From NCBI RefSeq assembly GCF_042657365.1, contig NZ_JBHSKT010000002.1:248001-312000 (forward strand): a stretch of DNA of 64,000 bases, given 5' to 3'. The position numbers and the translations under genes are program-made. The notes under the pieces were generated by a model. It did not search any database, had not been told where the DNA came from, and was given only the letters and a program-made list of their open reading frames with translations. This stretch comes from Adhaeribacter_A terreus. Its GTDB lineage: Bacteria; Bacteroidota; Bacteroidia; Cytophagales; Hymenobacteraceae. The stretch's first letter is position 1. The number at the start of each line of letters is the position of its first letter. Shown piece by piece: positions 1 to 8,859 of the stretch.

Positions 1-60
1 AAAATCTACGCGGATAAGCGCCTTTTTACCGGCAAAATTATACTGTTCTACAGTTTTCAT
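1..60 (-). CDS. pgk: Phosphoglycerate kinase, N-terminal fragment cut by window edge
   Basis: Only the first 20 codons are inside the window, read on the minus strand from an ATG at 58-60. The translation begins MKTVEQYNFAGKKALIRVDF, which is the typical start of phosphoglycerate kinase: the K-x-A-L-I-R-V-D-F strand precedes the NVP substrate loop. The enzyme makes ATP and 3-phosphoglycerate from 1,3-bisphosphoglycerate in cytoplasmic glycolysis. It is divergent from the ligase gene at 308 and shares a 247-bp spacer with it. A clean promoter for pgk is visible at 111-140. The identification rests on 20 residues, but the match is characteristic. Confidence 0.88.
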   Translation of the reverse strand, partial: MKTVEQYNFAGKKALIRVDF

Positions 61-110
61 AAGATTTTATTTTGAAAAATGAGGGGGTACTTGTTCACGG
101 AAATATCAGA

Positions 111-140
111 CAAAGTTATCAGTTTTTTAAAAGCAGGCAA
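111..140 (-). promoter_or_regulatory. Bacteroidetes-type promoter of pgk
   Basis: On the minus strand a -33 TTG (138-140) is followed after 19 bp by a -7 box TAACTTTG (111-118), matching the Bacteroidetes primary sigma pattern TTG-N19-TAnnTTTG. It lies 51 bp before the pgk start codon. On the plus strand, a second TAACTTTG at 279-286 stands 21 bp before the ligase start codon and probably serves that gene, but I see no good -33 box for it. Confidence 0.65.
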
Positions 141-222
141 GGTGCGATTTTTAATCATGCGAAAGATTATTACGAATTACCGCATCGGGGTTAAAATTTG
201 CCTGCTCAAATGAAACTGTTTT

Positions 223-252
223 GAAAACGGTATCCGTTTTAGCATAAAAACC
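223..252 (+). repeat. Short asymmetric element, ddl upstream copy
   Basis: Core AAAACGGTATCCGTTTT followed by AGCATAAAAACC. It lies in the pgk/ddl spacer, 27 bp upstream of the ddl -7 box. It is one of about 50 copies of the element described in the findings. Confidence 0.7.
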
Positions 253-307
253 CACGTAAATGGCAAAGCAAAATTTACTAACTTTGCGCTAACTGTACCC
301 ATATAGA

Positions 308-3013
308 ATGAGAATAGGCATTATTTTCGGTGGCCCGTCGCGTGAGCGCGAAATTTCCTTTGCCGGCGGCCGCACCGTTTTCGATAATTTAGATAAGACA
401 CTTTTTGAAGCTATTCCAGTTTTCGTGGATAGCATGGGCAATTTTTTATTGCTGGACTGGCACTTTATTTACAAAGGCACCATCCGCGATTTTTACCCGC
501 CCGTAGATACCGTTCCGCATTCGGCGCATCATTTGCAGATCTACCTCGAATCGTTGGGCGAACTGGAAAAGGAAGAACTCGACGAGATCATTACCAAAGT
601 TGGCAAGAAAATTCAGCCGCATAAATTTAAAGAGCATTTCGATTTTGCGTTCCTGGCGCTGCACGGACCTTACGGCGAAGACGGCAACATTCAGGGACTT
701 CTGGAGTGGTACCGTATACCGTATTCCGGTTCAGGCATTCTGGCTTCGGCCATTGGCATCGATAAAATTGTGCAGAAGCAATTCATGCAGAACAATGGTT
801 TTGCTTCGCCGAGCTATAGCGTTATTCCTGCCGAACTCTGGGCCCGCGTTGAAGACCGTCCGGCCATGTTCGAGCAGCTGACTTATGAGCTTGGTTTGCC
901 GTTGGTTTTAAAAGCGCCGCACCAAGGTTCATCCATCGGGGTTTCGGTTTTAAAAGATCCAAATTTCGACGAATTTGAAACTGCCGTAAACAAGAGTTTC
1001 TTTACCAAAAATATTTCCAAAGATACCTGGCAGGAACTTGATAATGCCGGCAAAGTGAACCTGGTAAAACAGCTCACCGACATCCGCGAAGGCATTGGCT
1101 TGCCGGTAATTGCCGACGACGAAACCGAAATTTACCATCCGGAAGAACTGCTGAAGCACCTGCAATCCGTTTTCACGCTTACCGATACCGAATTTGTGAG
1201 CCTGACGAACGTAGAAACCGAGCCGGCCGTTTTGGTTGAAAGCTTTATCCGGGGCAAGGAATTTTCGTGCATTGTGGTGCAGGATGCCGATGGAAAAGCT
1301 GTAGCCTTGCCGCCAACTGAAATTGTGAAAGGCAACGAAGTTTTTGATTACCGCTCCAAATATCTGCCGGGCTTAAGCCGAAAAATTACGCCTATAGATC
1401 TGCCTGAAGAACAAATTCAGAAGATCCGCCAGGAATGTGTGCGTTTATTCGAAGCTTTCGGATTTAACGTGTACGCGCGTCTCGACGGTTTTTTCTCTGA
1501 AAACGGTACCATTTTCCTGAACGATCCGAACACCACTTCGGGCATGTTGCCTTCGTCGTTCTTCTTCCATCAAGCTGCCGAAATTGGCCTGAATCCGTCG
1601 CAGTTCCTGACTTACATTATCCGGACCTCGGTAGCAGAACGAATTAAATCGGGGAAAAACGTGCTGGCTTTAACGCAGATGCTCGACACCCTGGACCGCG
1701 CCATAGCCGGTAACCGCACTGCGCGCCTCGATAAAATGAAGGTGGGTGTAATTATGGGCGGTTATTCTTCCGAGCGTCATATTTCCGTGGAAAGCGGCCG
1801 CAACATTTACGAAAAACTGGCTTCCAGCGCGAAATACCAGCCAATTCCGATCTTCCTTACCGGTTCTTCCGAGGATTATAAACTCTACGAAATTCCGGTA
1901 AACATTATGTTGAAAGACAATGCGGATGATATCAAGGAAAAAATAGAATTCTACGAAAACGGCGGCCATGCGCACCCGGTTTTAGAAAAGATCCGCCAAG
2001 AAGCCGAAAACATTACCTCTACGTTTGCCGGCAATGTATTGCAGGAGCCGCAGCAAATCTCCTTCAGCCAATTGGGCAACATGGTAGATGCGGTGTTCAT
2101 TGCGCTGCACGGCCGTCCGGGCGAAGATGGTGCTTTACAGGCCAAGCTGGAAGAATTTGGAATTCCATACAACGGTTCCGGTATCGCTTCTTCGCAGATC
2201 ACGATCAACAAATACGATACGAACGAAATTCTGCGTCAGCACGGCATGCACGTGGCCAACCACGCCTTGGTTTCCAAAGCCGACTGGCAGCAAAACGCTA
2301 TGGAATTCTACCAGAAAATCGAAAGCATGTTCAGTTATCCGTTCATTGCCAAGCCTTCTGATGATGGCTGTTCTTCGGCGGTGAAAAAGATCAAGAACCG
2401 CGACGAACTAGTGGCTTTTACGAACCTGATCTTCCGCGAAGGCGAGGATCTGATTCCGGAACATGCGCGCACGCTTTCACTTAACTACAAAGAAGAATTC
2501 CCGAACAAGCAGGTTTACCTGATCGAGAATCTTATTTCTGCCGAAGGCGCGAAGCATTTCCTGGAAATTACCGGCGGTCTGCTCACCAGATTTTTACCGG
2601 ATGGCAAGGTTTCGTACGAAATATTTGAAGCTTCGGAAGCGTTAGCGGTAGGTGAGGTTTTATCGTTGGAAGAGAAATTTTTAGCGGGCGAAGGCCAGAA
2701 CATTACGCCGGCGCGCTACGATGCCGATCCGGAAATTCGTCAGGAAATTTCGGATAAAGTAAAAGCCGACCTGCTGAAAGTTGCCCAGATCCTGAACATT
2801 GAAGGCTACGCGCGCATTGATGCTTTTGTACGGGTGTTGGAAAACGACGAAGTGGAAACGATCATTATAGAAGTAAATTCGCTGCCGGGCATGACTCCAG
2901 CCACTTGTATTTTCCATCAGACCGCGATAAACGGTTATAAGCCTTACGATTTCATTGATAAGATCTTAACTTACGGCATGGAAAGAAATCATAAAAAATC
3001 GCAGGTACATTAA
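308..3013 (+). CDS. ddl: Tandem-duplicated D-alanine-D-alanine ligase (two ATP-grasp ligase units in one chain)
   Basis: The 901-residue protein is about 2.5 times the usual Ddl length (300-370 aa) because it holds two ligase units. Unit 1 (about 1-450) begins MRIGIIFGGPSREREIS and contains HGPYGEDG and IPYSGSG. Unit 2 begins at Met477 with MKVGVIMGGYSSERHIS and contains HGRPGEDG and IPYNGSG. Ddl joins two D-alanines with ATP for the peptidoglycan stem peptide in the cytoplasm. The metal-binding end of unit 2 is canonical (E-V-N-S-L-P-G-M-T). In unit 1 the same place reads N-D-P-N-T-T-S-G-M near residue 403, with Asp replacing the usual Glu. One unit may therefore be altered in activity or substrate. 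The start is the first ATG after an in-frame gap, with a -7 box at 279-286. The cell-wall theme continues in the PASTA gene downstream. Confidence 0.9.
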   Translation: MRIGIIFGGPSREREISFAGGRTVFDNLDKTLFEAIPVFVDSMGNFLLLDWHFIYKGTIRDFYPPVDTVPHSAHHLQIYLESLGELEKEELDEIITKVGKKIQPHKFKEHFDFAFLALHGPYGEDGNIQGLLEWYRIPYSGSGILASAIGIDKIVQKQFMQNNGFASPSYSVIPAELWARVEDRPAMFEQLTYELGLPLVLKAPHQGSSIGVSVLKDPNFDEFETAVNKSFFTKNISKDTWQELDNAGKVNLVKQLTDIREGIGLPVIADDETEIYHPEELLKHLQSVFTLTDTEFVSLTNVETEPAVLVESFIRGKEFSCIVVQDADGKAVALPPTEIVKGNEVFDYRSKYLPGLSRKITPIDLPEEQIQKIRQECVRLFEAFGFNVYARLDGFFSENGTIFLNDPNTTSGMLPSSFFFHQAAEIGLNPSQFLTYIIRTSVAERIKSGKNVLALTQMLDTLDRAIAGNRTARLDKMKVGVIMGGYSSERHISVESGRNIYEKLASSAKYQPIPIFLTGSSEDYKLYEIPVNIMLKDNADDIKEKIEFYENGGHAHPVLEKIRQEAENITSTFAGNVLQEPQQISFSQLGNMVDAVFIALHGRPGEDGALQAKLEEFGIPYNGSGIASSQITINKYDTNEILRQHGMHVANHALVSKADWQQNAMEFYQKIESMFSYPFIAKPSDDGCSSAVKKIKNRDELVAFTNLIFREGEDLIPEHARTLSLNYKEEFPNKQVYLIENLISAEGAKHFLEITGGLLTRFLPDGKVSYEIFEASEALAVGEVLSLEEKFLAGEGQNITPARYDADPEIRQEISDKVKADLLKVAQILNIEGYARIDAFVRVLENDEVETIIIEVNSLPGMTPATCIFHQTAINGYKPYDFIDKILTYGMERNHKKSQVH

Positions 3014-3015
3014 TG

Positions 3016-3120
3016 TAGTTGTTGGTTGTTCATTATCGGTTCTGAATATTTCTGATAAATTTTTCTGACTTATTTCCTGGCTGAAACGAACAACTGACAA
3101 CCAATAACGAACAACCAAAA
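3016..3120. repeat. Inverted repeat filling the ddl-PASTA gap
   Basis: The left arm (from 3017, TTGTTGGTTGTTCATTATC) pairs with the right arm ending at 3120 (GATAACGAACAACCAA-like on the opposite strand, about 27 bp, few mismatches). The whole 108-bp spacer is this foldback, and it ends one base before the PASTA start codon, so no ordinary ribosome binding site is left. Confidence 0.65.
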
Positions 3121-3121
3121 C

Positions 3122-3907
3122 ATGAGTTTTTTCAAAGCAAATTCTTTTGCCGATGTGCTGAAGCACGTCTTCATAATACTGGTAGTTTTTTTTATGCTGC
3201 TGGGTTTCTTCTTTTTCGTGTATCTGCCGAACACCACCAACCACGGCGAAACCATTTCGGTGCCTAAAATTACGGGCATGACCCTGCCGGAAATTGAGGA
3301 ATACCTTGACGATCAGAACCTGCGCTACTACGTTTCCGATTCGAGCTATAATCCGGGTATAAAACCATTCGTGATCCTGACCCAGGACCCGGCTCCGGGC
3401 TCGAAAGTGAAAGAGAACCGCAAAATTTACATCAGCGTAAACATGAAGAACCCGCCGATTATTAAAATGCCGAAGCTGATCGATGGTTCTCTGAAAAATG
3501 CGCAGATGATCCTGAAAAGCTACGATCTGATGGTAGGTGAAATTACCTATGTGCCGGACCTGGCGCAGAATGCGGTTTTAAAGCAGTTGGTTAAAGGCAA
3601 AGAAATTAAGCCCGGCGATCCGGTAGCCAAAGGTTCGGTGGTAGATCTGGTGGTTGGAGATGGTGAAGGTAATACGGAATTCGATGTTCCTAACGTTGTA
3701 GGTATGCCGGTAGATGAAGCCAGTGTATTGTTGGTAGGGCAGGGTTTGCAGTTAGGCAGCATTAATTACGTGCAGGAAGCCGGAAAACCAAATGGCTCGG
3801 TGGTGCGCCAGCGGCCGGTTGCAGGTGGTGGTGCTAAAATTAAAGTCGGGCAGCTGGTAGATATCTGGGTAAATGGCCCGGAACCGGTGAAAGGGTTGGA
3901 AGAATAA
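3122..3907 (+). CDS. Membrane-anchored protein with three PASTA domains
   Basis: The protein has 261 residues: a short cytoplasmic N-terminus, one hydrophobic anchor (about 13-35), then three PASTA units (about 44-107, 112-178, 185-253), each with the V-P-x-x-x-G/D-x-x-x-x-x-A/E start. PASTA domains bind peptidoglycan stem peptides or muropeptides outside the cytoplasmic membrane. No kinase or transpeptidase domain is attached, which is usual for the Bacteroidota stand-alone PASTA proteins encoded next to ddl. It follows ddl in the same direction, separated only by a foldback repeat. Function is inferred from domain content: a cell-wall binding or sensing protein. Confidence 0.85.
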   Translation: MSFFKANSFADVLKHVFIILVVFFMLLGFFFFVYLPNTTNHGETISVPKITGMTLPEIEEYLDDQNLRYYVSDSSYNPGIKPFVILTQDPAPGSKVKENRKIYISVNMKNPPIIKMPKLIDGSLKNAQMILKSYDLMVGEITYVPDLAQNAVLKQLVKGKEIKPGDPVAKGSVVDLVVGDGEGNTEFDVPNVVGMPVDEASVLLVGQGLQLGSINYVQEAGKPNGSVVRQRPVAGGGAKIKVGQLVDIWVNGPEPVKGLEE

Positions 3908-3927
3908 ACATATAAATTTTACTTTTT

Positions 3928-5658
3928 ATGCGGAAAACGATACCGTTTGCGTTGCTTTTTTTCTTGTTTCAGGTAAGAGTTTTTGCCCAGCTTTCGCTAC
4001 CGTTTTTCGACGATTTTGCCCGCTACAACAACCGCCTGGATGCTACGAAATGGGAGCCGAATAGCAGCGTTTACGTAAACGATCGTTTCAGCAAAGACCC
4101 GGTTTCCAAAAATATGGTAACCTTTAACGGGTTTCTGGCAGATGGAAGAATAAATGCCAGCAGCAGCCAGAGTATTGTTGAAGTAGATACCCTCACCTCG
4201 CAGCCTATAAATCTGAGCAACCGCAATGCCACCGATTCGGTTTATTTAAGCTTTTTTCTGCAAACCGGTGGCATAGGCAATAATCCGGGTTCCAACGCGA
4301 GTTTTAAACTCGAATTTAAGACGAACGCTGGTGTTTGGGAACAGGTTTTCCAGCGCAGCGGTAGCCCAACGCAGGCAGCTTTGCCGAATTTTACACCGTT
4401 TTTCGTAGCCATTAAGGATGCGAAATTCTTTCATGCTAATTTTCAGTTCCGCTTCCGGAGTACGGGCCGTACCAGCCTGGTCCGCGATACCTGGAACCTC
4501 GATTACGTTTTACTAAATAGCGGCCGGCAAAAGAATAATGCGTTGATGGTGGACGATGTAGCCATAATTCAGCCACTCAATTCCATGCTCCAGCGTTACA
4601 GCGCCATGCCGGCACACCAGTTTATAGGCCACGTAGCTACCGAGTTGAACGATTCGTTATATACTGTTCTTAAAAACCTTTCCGGCCAGCCCCGCGCCGA
4701 TAGTTTGCTGGCTTTTGTAAAAGTTGGCAACAATGCTCCGGTGCGCTTCGATAACTCCAGCGTGGCAATTAATGCTTTTCCCGCTACCTATCTTTATGCT
4801 GCTACGCCAACAGCCGCTCCGTTCAGTTCGGTGTCTGGTCCGGTAAATATTAAAAGCATAATAGTAGTAGAAAATAACGAAACCTCGCTGGAAACTCAAT
4901 ACAACGATACCATTTCCCGCATTACGCCCCTGCAAAATTATTACGCTTACGACGATGGCTCCGCGGAAAGTGTAACCAGTATTGAACAAGGATTATCGGG
5001 GCAGATCGCGCATAAGTTCACGGTTAATAAGTCCGACATGGTAGAAGCGCTTACGTTTTATTTACCGAAAGTACAGAACCGGAAAGGCACGTTTGTAAAT
5101 TTCCGGATCTGGGACGAAGTGAATAGTAACCCAGCGCCAAGCCATCGTTTTAACTACGGATTTACCGTGCCCGATATTGAGAAGCTCGATACTTTCATTA
5201 CCATTCCGGTAAATCCGCCGGTTACGGTTTCGGGTTCATTTTATGTAGGCTGGAGCGCCAGCAACCAATATTTCTTCTCGGTTGGGGTAGATAGAAATGA
5301 ATCTTCCCACGGAAACACCCGCTCTCTGGCTGCGGGTAGCAATTGGGTAGGTTTTGATCCGGGAGCCATTATGCTGCGTCCGGTTATGAACAACAACATT
5401 GTGGGCATAACTGAAAATCAGCTGGCAGCGCAAAACGTACAGATTTATCCGAATCCGGCCACTTCTGTAGTAAATATCAGGGGCAATTTCGATTCGCTTC
5501 GTCTGATGACCATTACCGGTCAGGTTGTTCTTGAAAAAGCTAGTACAAATTCAGAAATGCAACTCAAAACAAATGATCTGAAACCGGGTTTATATTTATT
5601 GCAGGTAATTCAGAATAACCGTATTCAAACGCATAAACTCATCATTCAACCAAACTAA
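3928..5658 (+). CDS. Secreted protein with type IX secretion C-terminal sorting domain
   Basis: The protein has 576 residues. The signal peptide ends at FAQ (about residue 21). The central part, about 25-480, is Ser/Asn/Thr-rich and I do not recognise a catalytic family in it. The last roughly 80 residues form a Por secretion (T9SS type A) sorting domain: V-Q-I-Y-P-N-P-A-T near 498, then L-x-x-M-T-I-T-G-Q-V and G-L-Y-L-L-Q-V before a K-L-I-I-Q end. It should be exported by Sec, crossed over the outer membrane by T9SS and kept on the surface or released. The gene starts 20 bp after the PASTA gene, and its stop codon overlaps the rhodanese start (TAATG). Confidence 0.85.
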   Translation: MRKTIPFALLFFLFQVRVFAQLSLPFFDDFARYNNRLDATKWEPNSSVYVNDRFSKDPVSKNMVTFNGFLADGRINASSSQSIVEVDTLTSQPINLSNRNATDSVYLSFFLQTGGIGNNPGSNASFKLEFKTNAGVWEQVFQRSGSPTQAALPNFTPFFVAIKDAKFFHANFQFRFRSTGRTSLVRDTWNLDYVLLNSGRQKNNALMVDDVAIIQPLNSMLQRYSAMPAHQFIGHVATELNDSLYTVLKNLSGQPRADSLLAFVKVGNNAPVRFDNSSVAINAFPATYLYAATPTAAPFSSVSGPVNIKSIIVVENNETSLETQYNDTISRITPLQNYYAYDDGSAESVTSIEQGLSGQIAHKFTVNKSDMVEALTFYLPKVQNRKGTFVNFRIWDEVNSNPAPSHRFNYGFTVPDIEKLDTFITIPVNPPVTVSGSFYVGWSASNQYFFSVGVDRNESSHGNTRSLAAGSNWVGFDPGAIMLRPVMNNNIVGITENQLAAQNVQIYPNPATSVVNIRGNFDSLRLMTITGQVVLEKASTNSEMQLKTNDLKPGLYLLQVIQNNRIQTHKLIIQPN

Positions 5659-5954
5659 TGAACCAGGACATTACACCCGCCGAACTGAAAGAACGCCTTG
5701 CCAAAGGTGAAAAACCATTTATTGTAGATGTGCGCGAAGACTGGGAATACCAGGAACAAAACATCGGCGCTTTAAATATTCCACTCGGAGCCTTACCCGA
5801 CCGACTGGAAGAACTGGAAGACCACAAAAACGACGAAGTAATTGTACATTGCCGTTCCGGTGCTCGGTCAGCTTCCGCTAAAGCATTTTTACAACAGCAA
5901 GGCTTTACAAACGTACGCAACTTAACCGGCGGAATTATGGCTTACAACGGCTAA
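5658..5954 (+). CDS. Single-domain rhodanese-like protein
   Basis: The protein has 98 residues, one complete rhodanese domain and no signal peptide. The active-site loop is H-C-R-S-G-A-R-S with the catalytic Cys65, as in GlpE/PspE-type sulfurtransferases. The DVRE motif at 24-27 and the final N-L-x-G-G-I-M-A-Y are also typical. It may carry persulfide sulfur in the cytoplasm, but the physiological acceptor cannot be told. Its ATG overlaps the last base of the preceding stop codon, so it is translationally coupled to the T9SS protein, although a functional link is not obvious. A bidirectional terminator follows. Confidence 0.88.
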   Translation: MNQDITPAELKERLAKGEKPFIVDVREDWEYQEQNIGALNIPLGALPDRLEELEDHKNDEVIVHCRSGARSASAKAFLQQQGFTNVRNLTGGIMAYNG

Positions 5955-5972
5955 AACAACGTAGCTACCAAT

Positions 5973-6009
5973 AAAAAAAGAGCAACTTTTAACGGTTGCT
6001 CTTTTTTTA
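5973..6009. terminator. Bidirectional terminator between rhodanese gene and nadB
   Basis: The stem AGAGCAAC / GTTGCTCT with a short loop is flanked by A-run and T-run, so it can end both the plus-strand rhodanese transcript and the minus-strand nadB transcript. Confidence 0.8.
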
Positions 6010-6019
6010 TGTAAAAGTT

Positions 6020-6049
6020 GAAAACGCTATGGTTTTAGCCTTAAAAAGT
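6020..6049 (+). repeat. Short asymmetric element, reference copy
   Basis: This is a near-consensus copy: AAAACGCTATGGTTTT, AGCCTT, AAAAAGT. It stands between the terminator and the 3' end of nadB. Confidence 0.85.
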
Positions 6050-6066
6050 ATACATCACCTCGACAT

Positions 6067-7626
6067 TTAATTTTTTATTGCCGGCTGTTTTAAAGGTTTC
6101 GTTTCCAGATAATGACAACCCACGCTTTCGGTTCTATGCAAAGCTGCATCGGTAATAAGTAAACCAACCTGCGCCAGGTTCTGCAATTCCTGAAGCTCGA
6201 TTGAAAAAGCAAATCGGTGATGCAACTGGGTAATTTTCGAAAGCATTTGTTCCAGTTTTTCACGGCATAAAAGTAAACCCGGAATGGTGCGCACAATGCC
6301 TACGTAATCCCACATCAGTTTCTGAATTTCCGCTTTCTTGTTCTGAATTATATCAACTGGAAAAATACCAGCATTCCGGGAATTTGCATTTTGGTCTTCG
6401 CCGGAAATTGCTGAAAACGCTATGTTTTTACTACCAAAAACTGCCGCTTCAGCTGCTTGGCTTGCAAAGATCCAGGCTTCCGGCAGCGAATTACTGGCTA
6501 GCCGGTTTGCCCCATGAATGCCGGTACAAGCCGTTTCGCCGCAGGCATACAGGTTTTCGATGGAAGTCCGGCCTTCGGAATCGGTAACTACGCCACCGCA
6601 CATATAATGCGCCGCCGGCACAACCGGGATCAGATCTATGGTCATATCCAGTTCACTATCCAGACACCGCGCATAAATTTTCGGGAAACGGGTTTTAATT
6701 TCTTCGGAAGGCAAATGTCGCAGATCTAAATATACGCACGGCGAACCGGTTTTCTGCATTTCTTTCTGAATGGCTCTGGCAACAATATCGCGCGGCGCTA
6801 AACTTCCCAACGGATGATAGTTTTGCATAAACGCAATTCCATCGGAATTCACCAGTTCGGCCCCGAAACCTCGCACCGCTTCGCTGATCAGAAAAGTAGG
6901 TTTACCCGGATCGTATAACGCGGTTGGGTGAAATTGCACGAACTCTACATCTTTGATTTTTGCTCCGGCTCGGTATGCCATGGCAATGCCGTCACCGGTT
7001 GCTACTTTTGGGTTGGTGGTGTGTTGGTAAACTTGCCCGGCACCGCCGGTTGCCAACATTACCGCTTTCGCATAAATGGGAAAAACGCTATCCTTTTCAG
7101 CTGAAAAAGTCTGAACACCAACGCATTTTTGCTGGCCGTTGGTACTATTTGAGAGCAGCAGATCTATGGCAAAGTGTTCTTCCTGTAGGGTTATATTCGG
7201 ATGGCTTTTAACCTTTTCTATAAGCGCTCGTTGTACGCTGAAACCGGTATAATCGTGGGTATGTACAATGCGGTTTTTGCTGTGTCCGCCTTCCCGGCCG
7301 AGGTCTAAATTTCCTCCCTCATTTCTGGTAAAGTTTACTCCGAGCTCTTGCAATTCCTGAATGCACTGCGGAGCTTTTTCGGCTAAAAGTCGTACTGTTT
7401 TTTCTTCACATAAGCCGGCTCCGGCAGTTAAGGTATCAGCAATGTGAATTTCAAAAGTATCCCTAGGATCAGTTACTGCAGAAATTCCGCCTTGAGCAAA
7501 ACTGGTATTGGTTTCGTTTGCTTTGCCTTTGCAGATTACGCCTACGGTGCCATGTTTAGCAACTTTCAAAGCAAAACCCATACCGCCAATGCCGCTGCCA
7601 ATTACCAGAAAATCGAAGGAAAGCAT
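6067..7626 (-). CDS. nadB: L-aspartate oxidase
   Basis: The 519-residue flavoprotein oxidises L-aspartate to iminoaspartate, the first step of de novo NAD synthesis. The N-terminus has the FAD dinucleotide-binding glycines (V-I-G-S-G-I-G-G, about 7-14). Further family marks are T-N-T-S-F-A-Q-G-G-I-S-A, H-T-H-D-Y-T-G, E-F-V-Q-F-H-P-T-A and H-G-A-N-R-L-A-S-N-S-L-P-E-A. Length is normal (510-540). Iminoaspartate passes to NadA, encoded just upstream. Two copies of the short asymmetric element lie inside the frame: 7080-7111 (residues about 172-182, reading FSAEKDSVFP) and 6413-6442 (residues about 395-405, reading FGSKNIAFSA). Both fall in segments that look like variable surface stretches, and the frame stays open. 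Confidence 0.95.
   Translation of the reverse strand: MLSFDFLVIGSGIGGMGFALKVAKHGTVGVICKGKANETNTSFAQGGISAVTDPRDTFEIHIADTLTAGAGLCEEKTVRLLAEKAPQCIQELQELGVNFTRNEGGNLDLGREGGHSKNRIVHTHDYTGFSVQRALIEKVKSHPNITLQEEHFAIDLLLSNSTNGQQKCVGVQTFSAEKDSVFPIYAKAVMLATGGAGQVYQHTTNPKVATGDGIAMAYRAGAKIKDVEFVQFHPTALYDPGKPTFLISEAVRGFGAELVNSDGIAFMQNYHPLGSLAPRDIVARAIQKEMQKTGSPCVYLDLRHLPSEEIKTRFPKIYARCLDSELDMTIDLIPVVPAAHYMCGGVVTDSEGRTSIENLYACGETACTGIHGANRLASNSLPEAWIFASQAAEAAVFGSKNIAFSAISGEDQNANSRNAGIFPVDIIQNKKAEIQKLMWDYVGIVRTIPGLLLCREKLEQMLSKITQLHHRFAFSIELQELQNLAQVGLLITDAALHRTESVGCHYLETKPLKQPAIKN
6413..6442 (+). repeat. Short asymmetric element inside nadB (C-terminal copy)
   Basis: AAAACGCTATGTTTTT then ACTACC then AAAAACT, in the antisense orientation to nadB. 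It is kept in frame. Confidence 0.75.
7080..7111 (+). repeat. Short asymmetric element inside nadB (N-terminal copy)
   Basis: AAAACGCTATCCTTTT, CAGCTG, AAAAAGTC: every conserved block of the element is present within the nadB frame. Confidence 0.8.
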
Positions 7627-7660
7627 GTTGGGGAAACTAATTTAAGAATGCTGTGTTTTA

Positions 7661-7766
7661 AGTCCCCCTTTGGAGGGGGTAGGGGGAGGACAATGCATTT
7701 CTGATCAGCTTTTTACAAATTTAATATTGTGAAAATCCTCCCCCTGCCCCCTCCAGAGGGGGACTT
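7661..7766. repeat. C/G-rich foldback element between nadA and nadB
   Basis: A left arm AGTCCCCCTTTGGAGGGGG-TAGGGGGAGGA and its near-perfect inverted copy at the right (TCCTCCCCCTGCCCC-CTCCAGAGGGGGACT) enclose about 45 AT-rich bases. The same family recurs at 10387-10619, 13222-13327, 22111-22292 and 33919-34019. It separates two genes of one pathway, so it may form a long hairpin in the nadA-nadB transcript. Confidence 0.8.
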
Positions 7767-7797
7767 ATCTGATGCTGCGATGAACTTGTTAAAACCC

Positions 7798-8844
7798 TTA
7801 ACTAAAAGCCAGCATCCGTTCAATCGGCGCGTAGGCTTTTTGGCGGATGGTTTCGTCGAGTTTGATCAGGAAAGCAACTTCTTCAGGATTACCTAAGGCA
7901 CGGAGTGAGGCCAGGGTGCGTTCCAGCGAGATTTGTTTCATGTGCGGACATTTGATGCAGGGTACAATGAATTCTTTCTGTGGATACATGCCGCGTAGCG
8001 TTGCACCCAGATCGCATTCCGAACCTAAAATAAACTGGTGTGCCTTGCTTTCGCCTACGTGCCGGATAATGTCTGATGTGCTACCTACGATGCCGCCGCC
8101 GCGTTCCAGGGATTCTGAAACGGTTTGGTCTGGAACCTCCCAATGCACCAACACTTCCGCGCCTGGGTATTGCAGTTGCAGGCCTTTTATGCGTTGTGGG
8201 GTGAATTGTTCGTGCACTTCGCAGGCGCCGCTCCACAGGATCAGGTTTTTGCCGGTTTCTTCTTTTATGCGGGCTTGCAGGTTTTTGCCCATAAATTCGT
8301 CGGGCAGAAAGATCAGCTTGTCGCCTTCAAACGATTTCGCAATTTCTAGGGCATTCCGCGAGGTGCAGCAAATATCCACTTCGGCTTTGGTTTCGGCATA
8401 GGTGTTTATGTAGGCAATAACGGGCACGCCGGGGTGTTTGGCTTTCAGTTGGCGCACGTCTTCGCCGGTAATGCTTTCGGCCAACGAACAACCGGCCAGC
8501 ATGCTGGGCAGCAATACGTTCTTGGTCGGGTTCAGAATTTTGGCGGTTTCGGCCATGAATTTTACGCCGCAGAAAATAATATTATCGGCCTGCACTTTGG
8601 TGGCGGCCACGCTGAGCGCTAAAGAATCGCCTACGAAATCGGCCACGCCGCCGTCGGCTTCGGTTATTTGTAGTTCGGCGGGCATGTAAAAATGCGCCAG
8701 CACCACCGCGTTCTTTTCCTTTTTCAGCGCCCTGATCTCATCCACCATTTCCAGCATGTGCGCATCCGGTTCGGCAGAGCCCGGCGGCAGCATCGACATT
8801 AATTTATTGGTGAATCGGGCGTTTTCAATTATAATTTCTGACAT
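7798..8844 (-). CDS. nadA: Quinolinate synthase A
   Basis: The 348-residue enzyme condenses iminoaspartate with dihydroxyacetone phosphate to quinolinate using a [4Fe-4S] cluster. The three expected cluster cysteines are visible: C119 (A-G-C-S-L-A), C208 (W-S-G-A-C-E-V-H) and C299 (P-C-I-K-C-P-H-M). Other family signs are H-F-Y-M-P-A-E near 51 and the F-M-A-E-T-A-K-I-L segment. Length is normal. It begins 15 bp after the Rrf2 gene and is followed by nadB, so the three probably share a transcript. The cluster is sensitive to oxygen and nitric oxide, which makes control by an Fe-S type Rrf2 protein sensible (inference). Confidence 0.95.
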   Translation of the reverse strand: MSEIIIENARFTNKLMSMLPPGSAEPDAHMLEMVDEIRALKKEKNAVVLAHFYMPAELQITEADGGVADFVGDSLALSVAATKVQADNIIFCGVKFMAETAKILNPTKNVLLPSMLAGCSLAESITGEDVRQLKAKHPGVPVIAYINTYAETKAEVDICCTSRNALEIAKSFEGDKLIFLPDEFMGKNLQARIKEETGKNLILWSGACEVHEQFTPQRIKGLQLQYPGAEVLVHWEVPDQTVSESLERGGGIVGSTSDIIRHVGESKAHQFILGSECDLGATLRGMYPQKEFIVPCIKCPHMKQISLERTLASLRALGNPEEVAFLIKLDETIRQKAYAPIERMLAFS

Positions 8845-8859
8845 GATGAAGGTTTGTTT

